A stretch of 5,191 nucleotides of DNA. Source: Lachnospiraceae bacterium. Its GTDB lineage: Bacteria; Bacillota; Clostridia; Lachnospirales; Lachnospiraceae. How positions within the stretch are numbered: position 1 is the stretch's first letter; the number at the start of each line of letters is the position of its first letter. The stretch spans positions 1-5,191 of the forward strand of contig JAFSRL010000153.1 of assembly GCA_017446125.1 (NCBI GenBank), in the 5' to 3' direction. The translations under genes and the position numbers were made by a program. The notes under the pieces were generated by a model. That model had not been told where the DNA came from and searched no databases. It saw nothing but the letters and a program-made list of their open reading frames with translations. Positions 1-4,478 of this stretch are shown one piece after another.

Positions 1-9
1 AAGTGATAT

Positions 10-82
10 AATGAGTCAAGGGGACGGGTACACTGACTATTTGTATACAACGAGTCTGGTGTACCCGTCCCCTTGACTCATT
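10..82. repeat. REP pair / BIME-like 24-bp perfect inverted repeat
   Basis: Bases 10-33 and 59-82 are perfect reverse complements (24 of 24), separated by 25 nt. Each arm carries a GGGGACGGGTAC core and can also fold alone: AGTCA (14-18) pairs with TGACT (34-38), and GAGTC (52-56) pairs with GACTC (75-79). The unit is therefore two inverted hairpin modules that can also fold into one long stem. This is the layout of REP sequences arranged as a BIME, and GGGGACGG cores are, from memory, common in repeats linked to REP-associated (Y1/IS200-like) transposases; that family assignment is inference. The central spacer contains the palindrome TTGTATACAA (41-50). No transposase is visible. The short tail after the stem (TTCTTTG) is not a good T-tract, so it is a weak candidate for a terminator of a gene to the left of the window. 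Confidence 0.8.
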
Positions 83-84
83 CT

Positions 85-114
85 TTGACGCATCTGTGTA
101 ACTTATGGTAGAAT
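85..114 (+). promoter_or_regulatory. Probable sigma-A promoter for the zinc-ribbon gene and surE
   Basis: TTGACG (85-90) and TAGAAT (109-114) are separated by 18 nt, close to the TTGACA/TATAAT consensus, with a TGG just before the -10 box. The start would fall near 121, leaving a leader of about 40 nt before the ATG at 163. The -35 box begins 3 nt after the end of the inverted repeat at 10-82, so the repeat borders the promoter directly. It likely drives both downstream + strand genes, since no other promoter was seen between them. Confidence 0.6.
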
Positions 115-162
115 ACAATCTTGGATAACAACGTACATATATAATGCAGGAGGAGGAAAGAC

Positions 163-822
163 ATGTCATTTTGCGGAAATTGCGGAACACAGCTCCCGGA
201 AGGGGCGGCGCACTGCCCGAACTGCGGAACGGCAGTGGCAGGGGGATTCACGCAGGCAGCGGCGGAAGCTGTTGATAACGCGGCACAGGCTGCAAACGAA
301 ACCGTGAACGAAGCTGCACAGGCTGCGACGGAAACCGTGAACGAAGCTGCAGGCGCGGCGGGTGCTGCGTTCGGTGCAGCAACAGATGCGGCACAGGGAA
401 GCTACCACCAGGAACAGCAGCAGACTTATCAGCAGCAGACCTACCAACAACAGAACTACCAGCAGCAGGGCTACGCCCAGGCGCCGGCACCCGCGCCGAA
501 GCAGTTGCATCCTGTTGCAGCCGGTGTCATTGCGTACGTAATGGGCTGGATCGGACTCATCATTATTGCGCTGGCGGGTGATACAAGGGAGCCCTACACG
601 CGTTTTCACTTAAATCAGGGACTCGTTTTGTGCCTCTTTGATTTGGTTACGATTCCGCTTTACGTCTTGTCACTGATTCCGTTTGTTGGCGTTCTGATTG
701 CCCTCATCTCTTTTGGCTGGGGAATCTTTATGCTTGTATTAAAAATTCTTGCGTTCATTGGTGCCTGCAAGGGTGAGATGAGGTCTGTCCCGCTTTTGGG
801 CCAGATTCAAATCCTGAAGTAA
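163..822 (+). CDS. Zinc-ribbon membrane protein with Ala-rich 11-residue repeats and Tyr/Gln repeat linker
   Basis: A 219-residue protein of unknown role with four parts. Residues 4-22 form a zinc ribbon (C4-x2-C7 and C18-x2-C21). Residues about 40-78 hold an Ala-rich helical repeat of 11-residue period (AAQAANETVNE at 40-50, AAQAATETVNE at 51-61, then two degenerate copies), resembling amphipathic apolipoprotein/LEA-type helices. Residues 84-104 are a low-complexity linker with YQQQ units, followed by a Pro-Ala stretch. Residues about 118-205 are hydrophobic, with three likely membrane segments and a central RFHLNQGL motif, reminiscent of DUF4870/Tic20-like small membrane domains. The ribbon and repeats probably face the cytoplasm. 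The start is supported by AGGAGGAGG (148-156), 6 nt upstream of the ATG. surE follows 16 nt later, so the two are likely co-transcribed. Proteins with an N-terminal zinc ribbon and such a membrane domain are common in Clostridia; no function should be assigned. Confidence 0.9.
   Translation: MSFCGNCGTQLPEGAAHCPNCGTAVAGGFTQAAAEAVDNAAQAANETVNEAAQAATETVNEAAGAAGAAFGAATDAAQGSYHQEQQQTYQQQTYQQQNYQQQGYAQAPAPAPKQLHPVAAGVIAYVMGWIGLIIIALAGDTREPYTRFHLNQGLVLCLFDLVTIPLYVLSLIPFVGVLIALISFGWGIFMLVLKILAFIGACKGEMRSVPLLGQIQILK
283..351 (+). repeat. 33-bp in-frame tandem repeat encoding an 11-residue helix
   Basis: GCACAGGCTGC occurs at 283-293 and again at 316-326, and a 21-base stretch at 298-318 recurs exactly at 331-351. 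Both match with a 33-bp offset. The unit encodes AAQAAxETVNE twice. Near identity at DNA level, including silent positions, points to recent duplication of one 11-residue helical unit rather than old drift. Confidence 0.85.
412..474 (+). repeat. 15-bp CAG-rich repeat encoding YQQQ units
   Basis: About four imperfect 15-bp units encode QEQQQ, TYQQQ, TYQQQ and NYQQQ, followed by a degenerate GYAQ. Glutamine codons are mostly CAG, with CAA in one unit. This is a disordered linker between the helical repeat and the membrane domain; the short period makes it prone to change in copy number. Confidence 0.8.
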
Positions 823-838
823 GGGGCAGCATTCTTAC

Positions 839-1555
839 ATGAGCATTTTAGTGGTCAACGATGACGGAATCTCGTCAGCGGGAATCAAAAAATTAGCGAC
901 GTATGCACGTGAATTCGGGGAGGTGACTGTGGTCGCCCCCCGGTCACAGTGTTCCGCCATGTCCAGACGCATCACGGTGCACGGCGACATCGCGTGTGAG
1001 GACCGCACGAAGGAATTCGGCGTGGAGGGAATCAGGCATGCGTATGCCATCGACGGCACGCCCGCGGACTGCGTGAAGCTGGGCGTTTACTTCTTATGCC
1101 CCGAAGGCATTGACATCGTTTTCTCCGGCATCAACTACGGCTACAACACGGGTGTGGATCTTTGCTACTCCGGCACGATGGGCGCTGCCCTTGAGGCGTT
1201 GGAGCGCGGGATTCCCGCCATTGCTTTTTCGGCGGACGCCGGGGAAGAGTTCGGATGCGTGGACGAGTATCTGGTGAGCGTCACGAAGGAAATTTTGACG
1301 CGAGGCACATCGACCACGGCGGTGTGGAACGTGAACTTCCCGGGGCTACCTAAGGGCGCGTGCAAAGGTGTTTTGTGGGACCGCGTGCCGGACAAGGGTT
1401 GCTTCTTTGTCGACAAGTACGAGGAACGCACGGAAGGCGGCGAGCGCATTTTCACGGCGGGCATGTATCCGGCGGCGGAAGGGATGACGGGCTCTGACAT
1501 CGAGGCGGTGAAGAAGGGATTCGTCTCCGTGGGGATGTATCATTCGTCTTGGTAG
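839..1555 (+). CDS. surE: 5'/3'-nucleotidase SurE
   Basis: SurE is a cytoplasmic, divalent-metal-dependent phosphatase that removes the 5' or 3' phosphate from nucleoside monophosphates (EC 3.1.3.5/3.1.3.6), usually as a dimer or tetramer. The 238 residues span the whole family fold (typical length about 250). Metal-site residues are visible: D8 and D9 in VNDDG, S39 in APRSQCSAMS, and N99 in SGINYGYN. GTPADCVKLG (73-82) and YSGTMGAALEA (110-120) are further family signatures. The usual Ser-Gly after the metal-binding serine is Ser-Ala here (A40), a mild variation. The ATG follows the zinc-ribbon gene by 16 nt. The best ribosome site, AAGGGG (821-826), overlaps that gene's stop codon and sits 12 nt from the ATG, which is rather far, so translation may depend on coupling. 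No convincing terminator lies directly after the stop; see the hairpin at 1644-1675. Confidence 0.96.
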   Translation: MSILVVNDDGISSAGIKKLATYAREFGEVTVVAPRSQCSAMSRRITVHGDIACEDRTKEFGVEGIRHAYAIDGTPADCVKLGVYFLCPEGIDIVFSGINYGYNTGVDLCYSGTMGAALEALERGIPAIAFSADAGEEFGCVDEYLVSVTKEILTRGTSTTAVWNVNFPGLPKGACKGVLWDRVPDKGCFFVDKYEERTEGGERIFTAGMYPAAEGMTGSDIEAVKKGFVSVGMYHSSW

Positions 1556-1573
1556 GTAATTAAACTATTATGA

Positions 1574-1631
1574 TTGTATACGGATTGCTTCGTTTCTTCT
1601 AACCCCAATGACTTTTGACACTTGTATACAA
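1574..1631. promoter_or_regulatory. Putative operator pair based on TTGTATAC(AA)
   Basis: TTGTATACAA, a perfect 10-bp palindrome, lies at 1622-1631 within the spacer of the enolase promoter. A partial copy, TTGTATACgg, lies at 1574-1581, 48 bp upstream. The same full palindrome occurs at 41-50 in the loop of the left-end inverted repeat. A symmetric site between -35 and -10 is a classic place for a repressor; GntR-family operators often have this sort of T-GT-AC-A symmetry, but no regulator is encoded here and the identity is not known. Confidence 0.4.
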
Positions 1632-1644
1632 ATCGGGGTATACT
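1615..1644 (+). promoter_or_regulatory. Enolase promoter (TTGACA-18-TATACT)
   Basis: A perfect -35 box TTGACA (1615-1620) and a near-perfect -10 box TATACT (1639-1644) are separated by 18 nt. The start is expected around 1651-1652, giving an eno leader of roughly 52 nt. The strength of the boxes fits a highly expressed glycolytic gene. It follows a 59-nt gap after surE, so enolase has its own promoter whether or not read-through from surE occurs. Confidence 0.8.
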
Positions 1645-1675
1645 GTAACTGTTGACTGTACAGTTACATTTTTTT
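1644..1675 (+). terminator. Hairpin plus T7: probable terminator of surE read-through, overlapping the eno start site
   Basis: TGTAACTGT (1644-1652) and ACAGTTACA (1660-1668) form a perfect 9-bp stem with a 7-nt loop, followed at once by seven T residues (1669-1675). This is the shape of an intrinsic terminator, although the stem has only 3 G-C pairs and is weak. It begins inside the -10 box of eno, so transcripts starting near 1651 would lack most of the left arm and could not fold it, whereas transcripts coming from surE would carry all of it. The same bases could instead be an operator. Confidence 0.45.
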
Positions 1676-1703
1676 ACAAACATTTCTGAATGGAGGGTGA
1701 TCT

Positions 1704-2993
1704 ATGTATTACATGGAAATCGAGAAAGTCATCGGCAGAGAGATCGTGGATTCCCGCGGCAACCCCACGGTGGAAGCGGAAGTGCATTTGACGGACGGCA
1801 CGGTTGCTTACGGCGCGGCACCGTCTGGCGCATCGACCGGCGAGTTCGAGGCGTTGGAGCTTCGTGACGGCGGCACACGCTACGGCGGCAAGGGCGTGCA
1901 GAAGGCGGTCAAGAACATCAACACCGTAATCAACAAGGCGATTGCCGGCATGAACCCCGCGGACATCTATGCGGTTGACGCAGCGATGATCAAGGCGGAC
2001 GGCACGAAGGATAAGTCTAAGCTGGGCGCAAACGCGATCCTTGCGGTTTCCATTGCCTGCGCACGCGCGGCGGCGCAGTCCTTAGATATCCCGTTATATA
2101 AATTCTTAGGCGGCGCAAACGGAAACGTTCTGCCGGTTCCCATGATGAACATCTTGAACGGCGGCGCGCACGCATCGAACAAGATCGACGTGCAGGAGTT
2201 CATGATTATGCCGGTGGGCGCTCCTTCCTTTAAGGAAGGTTTGCGGATGTGCGCGGAGGTTTTCCACGCGCTGCAGTCTCTGTTGAAGAGCAAGAAGATG
2301 GTTACGGCAGTGGGCGACGAAGGCGGCTTCGCACCGGATTTGAATTCGGATGAGGAAACCATCGAGATGATTCTTTCCGCCATCAAGAAGGCAGGCTACA
2401 AGCCCGGCAAGGACTTCGTGCTCGCGATGGATGCGGCGGCTAGCGAATGGAAGGGCGGCAAGAAGGGCGAGTACAAGCAGCCCAAGTCCGGCAAGAAGTT
2501 TACGTCGAAGACACTCGTTGCGCACTGGAAGAAGCTGGTCGAGAAGTATCCCATCTATTCCATCGAGGACGGCCTCGACGAAGAGGACTGGGAAGGCTGG
2601 CAGTACATGACGAAGGAACTGGGCGACAAGGTCCAGCTTGTGGGCGACGACCTCTTCGTCACGAACACGACCCGCTTAAAGAAGGGCATCGAAAAGGGCT
2701 GCGGCAACTCGATCCTGATTAAGTTGAACCAGATCGGTTCCGTGTCCGAGACCTTAGAAGCAATCAAGATGGCACACAAGGCAGGATACACGGCAGTGAC
2801 CTCGCACCGTTCTGGCGAGACCGAAGATACAACAATCGCAGATCTTGCGGTGGCGTTGAACACCGGACAGATCAAGACCGGCGCACCTTCGAGAAGTGAG
2901 CGTGTCGCGAAGTACAACCAGTTGCTTCGCATCGAGGAAGAGCTGGGCGCGGCTGCGGTGTATCCGGGCGTGAAGGCATTTAACAGGAAGTAA
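1704..2993 (+). CDS. eno: Enolase (phosphopyruvate hydratase)
   Basis: Enolase interconverts 2-phosphoglycerate and phosphoenolpyruvate in glycolysis and gluconeogenesis (EC 4.2.1.11), is Mg2+-dependent and cytoplasmic, and is also part of RNA-processing complexes in some bacteria. At 429 residues it is the usual length. It opens with the REIVDSRGNPTVE signature. Active-site residues are all present: the SGAST mobile loop (41-45), H156, E165, E206 in GDEGGFAP as proton donor/acceptor, metal ligands D243, E288 and D315 (in VGDDLF), catalytic K340, SHRSGETED with H368-R369-S370, and K391. The first ATG is chosen because GGAGG (1692-1696) lies 7 nt upstream; Met4 at 1713 would be 16 nt away. Its own strong promoter lies at 1615-1644. 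A glycosyltransferase starts 3 nt after the stop and there is no terminator in between, so at least some transcripts must run on. Confidence 0.98.
   Translation: MYYMEIEKVIGREIVDSRGNPTVEAEVHLTDGTVAYGAAPSGASTGEFEALELRDGGTRYGGKGVQKAVKNINTVINKAIAGMNPADIYAVDAAMIKADGTKDKSKLGANAILAVSIACARAAAQSLDIPLYKFLGGANGNVLPVPMMNILNGGAHASNKIDVQEFMIMPVGAPSFKEGLRMCAEVFHALQSLLKSKKMVTAVGDEGGFAPDLNSDEETIEMILSAIKKAGYKPGKDFVLAMDAAASEWKGGKKGEYKQPKSGKKFTSKTLVAHWKKLVEKYPIYSIEDGLDEEDWEGWQYMTKELGDKVQLVGDDLFVTNTTRLKKGIEKGCGNSILIKLNQIGSVSETLEAIKMAHKAGYTAVTSHRSGETEDTTIADLAVALNTGQIKTGAPSRSERVAKYNQLLRIEEELGAAAVYPGVKAFNRK
2985..2990 (+). promoter_or_regulatory. Ribosome site inside eno that selects a TTG start for the glycosyltransferase
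   Basis: AGGAAG, in the last codons of eno, lies 6 nt before TTG at 2997-2999. No ATG lies at the front of the reading frame; the next in-frame candidate, GTG at 3027, would remove the first beta strand of the GT-A fold. TTG is therefore the most plausible start, and translation is probably coupled to termination of eno. Confidence 0.6.
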
Positions 2994-2996
2994 GTT

Positions 2997-3863
2997 TTGA
3001 TCCGCGACGAGGCACTGGTTAGCTTTGTGATCCCGTGCTATCGTTCGGCGAGGACGATTTCTCATCTTGTCTGCGAGATTGAAGAAACATGGCGTGCGCA
3101 CGAAGAGTGCGCACGCTTTCGTTTTGAGATCATCCTCGTGTGTGACGCTTCGCCGGATGATACGCTGTTTGTGATCCGACGCCTGTGCGAAACGCATGAG
3201 GAGATCACTGGGATCAGTTTAAACGTGAATGTGGGACAGCACGCCGCAATTATGGCGGGACTGCGACATGCAAAAGGAGGCCGCATCATCTGCCTGGATG
3301 ATGACCTGCAGACACCGCCGGCAGAAAGCATTAAGCTCTTAAACAAACTGGAGGAGGGTTATGATGTGGTATACGCTTTTTATCCGCACAAACGTCATTC
3401 CGCCATCCGGAATCTGTTCACATATCTCAACCGGTATTCACAAGTGTATTTTTACAGAAAACCCAAAGGGGTGAGGACATCAAGTTTCTTTATCATGCGG
3501 GGGAAAATCGCGGATGCGATCTTACGATACAATGGACCCGGACCGTATCTTGCGGCACTCATCCTGCGGGTGACGAAGAACATCGCGAGCATCCCGGTGC
3601 GGCACAGAGCGCGTACGGAAGGAAGAAGCACTTATAACATACCGCGTCTGTTTGCCTTCTGGTGGAACGGTGTTTTCCGGTTTGCCGTCCGCCCGGCCAT
3701 GGTCATGAGGGTCCTGCGAAGATTATTCCCAAATCCCCCATTTCTCAATGGTCAGTTTTTCCAGGAACCGGAAGAGACCGTTTTCCACAAAAAGACCGAT
3801 TGCAACGATCAGAACGATACCGGCAAAAAGCCCGGCGGTATCCATAAAGGTCCTGCGGTTTAA
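2997..3863 (+). CDS. GT2-family (DPM1/GtrB-like) glycosyltransferase, C-terminally truncated
   Basis: The protein resembles family 2 glycosyltransferases that move a sugar from a nucleotide sugar to a polyprenyl phosphate or envelope glycan. Seen in residues 1-238: the N-terminal strand VSFVIPCYRS (8-17), VCDASPDDT (48-56) as the nucleotide-binding region, NVGQHAAIMAGL (78-89), the metal-binding LDDDLQTPP (100-108), and the EGRSTYN motif (208-214). Related proteins usually continue from the SVRP-like juxtamembrane segment (here FAVRPAMVMR, 229-238) into two membrane helices. Here similarity stops, and residues 243-288 are a polar tail read from the antisense strand of the neighbouring permease gene. 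The reading frame is otherwise intact, so a soluble active domain is possible, but a decaying fragment is equally likely. It starts with TTG 3 nt after eno and depends on eno transcription. Acceptor and donor cannot be told. Confidence 0.8.
   Translation: MIRDEALVSFVIPCYRSARTISHLVCEIEETWRAHEECARFRFEIILVCDASPDDTLFVIRRLCETHEEITGISLNVNVGQHAAIMAGLRHAKGGRIICLDDDLQTPPAESIKLLNKLEEGYDVVYAFYPHKRHSAIRNLFTYLNRYSQVYFYRKPKGVRTSSFFIMRGKIADAILRYNGPGPYLAALILRVTKNIASIPVRHRARTEGRSTYNIPRLFAFWWNGVFRFAVRPAMVMRVLRRLFPNPPFLNGQFFQEPEETVFHKKTDCNDQNDTGKKPGGIHKGPAV
3092..3116 (+). terminator. Strong GC-rich hairpin inside the glycosyltransferase gene, possible eno terminator/attenuator
   Basis: GCGTGCGCAC (3092-3101) and GTGCGCACGC (3107-3116) form a perfect 10-bp, 8-GC stem with a 5-nt loop, about 100 nt after the eno stop. 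It is followed by TTTCGTTTTG, an interrupted T-tract. Each arm also contains GTGCGCAC, itself palindromic, so the site has both direct and inverted symmetry. It lies in codons for residues 32-40 of the glycosyltransferase. It could end a share of eno transcripts early; coding coincidence cannot be excluded. Confidence 0.4.
3711..3725. other. Probable rearrangement junction between eno-glycosyltransferase and ABC importer segments
   Basis: Glycosyltransferase similarity on the + strand ends about 3710 (FAVRPAMVMR), and the natural end of the convergent permease is at 3723. There is no intergenic space, no terminator and no insertion sequence between them. The simplest reading is a deletion or inversion that removed the 3' end of the glycosyltransferase and whatever lay downstream of the permease. 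The exact point cannot be fixed from one sequence. Confidence 0.45.
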
Positions 3864-4478
3864 GAGGTAGGAGCCTAAGCCGCCGTAGAGTCCCACGGCG
3901 CCAAAGACCATCTCGGCGCTGATAAATGCCCGCCATCCTCTTGCCCATGCGATGCGCGTGCCGGAGAGTAAGTCCGGCAAGGCGTAAAGTAAGCGGATCT
4001 CGAAAAAGATTGCCGTATCCGACATGGAGAAGGTTTTTGCGATTTCCGTATAGATCTGCGGGATGCGCCTGACACCGGAGCCGATGTTCAGGACGAGGGG
4101 CCACAACGCGGAATGCACGATGATTACGAACACCGCGCCTGTTCCCGTGCCAAACCACAGGATGATGAGCGGCATCAACGCAAGCCCCGGCAGCGGGTGT
4201 GCAAGCGCGGTCAGCGTATCGATCAGACCCTGTGCGGCAGGATGGAGGGAAGATAGAAACACAAACAGTATCGCCAGTATCAGGGACAATAGCAGGGCAG
4301 AAGCGATCAATGCCAGGGAGAACAGGGTCTGCGACAAAAGCAAGCCTTCCGTCAGATCCCGCCACAGGGCGCCACAGACATCCAAAATGGAGGGCAGGAT
4401 GAGCGGTGAGACCTGCGTAAGCCGCACCCCTGCTTCCCAGAGGATCAAAAGGATGACGATCCAGAACGCCTTCTTCAT
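3723..4478 (-). CDS. ABC transporter permease, SsuC/TauC/NrtB type
   Basis: Inner-membrane subunit of an ABC importer for a small organic solute (nitrate/sulfonate/taurine or thiamine-precursor class; substrate not decidable). The 251 residues match the family's usual 250-270. An N-terminal membrane helix (about 3-19) is followed by several more, with the ATPase-contacting EAA loop at about 145-175 (EIAKTFSMSD...RLLYALPDLLSGTR) followed by AWARGWRAFISAEMV, a typical family segment; the central glycine of the EAA motif is replaced by Ser. The C-terminus (LEKLTIEKWGIWE) looks natural, so this gene is complete. The start has GGAGG 5 nt upstream (CCTCC at 4484-4488 on the + strand) and overlaps the binding-protein stop by ATGA, implying translational coupling. 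Its last 141 bp overlap the convergent glycosyltransferase frame, where it is the authentic coding strand. Confidence 0.92.
   Translation of the reverse strand: MKKAFWIVILLILWEAGVRLTQVSPLILPSILDVCGALWRDLTEGLLLSQTLFSLALIASALLLSLILAILFVFLSSLHPAAQGLIDTLTALAHPLPGLALMPLIILWFGTGTGAVFVIIVHSALWPLVLNIGSGVRRIPQIYTEIAKTFSMSDTAIFFEIRLLYALPDLLSGTRIAWARGWRAFISAEMVFGAVGLYGGLGSYLLNRRTFMDTAGLFAGIVLIVAIGLFVENGLFRFLEKLTIEKWGIWE

Noticed and set aside
1..9. Possible tail of a gene entering from the left edge.
   Set aside because: Only nine bases precede the inverted repeat, and no coding signal can be judged from them.
166..609. Long open frames on the - strand opposite the zinc-ribbon gene.
   Set aside because: They mirror the repetitive CAG/GCA-rich coding strand, have no ribosome site or recognisable domain, and give low-complexity Leu/Arg-rich or Pro/Ser-rich products.
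1602..1639. Imperfect inverted repeat ACCCCAAT / ATCGGGGT bracketing the eno -35 box.
   Set aside because: Only 7 of 8 pairs match over a 22-nt gap and the arms overlap the promoter elements; too weak to call a separate site.
2223..2239. Short perfect inverted repeat CCTTCCTT-T-AAGGAAGG inside eno.
   Set aside because: It encodes the ordinary PSFKEG segment of enolase, has a 1-nt centre that cannot form a hairpin loop without opening pairs, and lacks a T-tract.
3710..3857. GGTCCTGCG occurs at 3710-3718 (junction) and 3849-3857 (inside the permease gene), which might be deletion end repeats.
   Set aside because: Nine bases in GC-rich coding DNA can recur by chance, and both copies lie on the same side of, or within, an intact permease gene, so they do not explain the loss of the glycosyltransferase 3' end.
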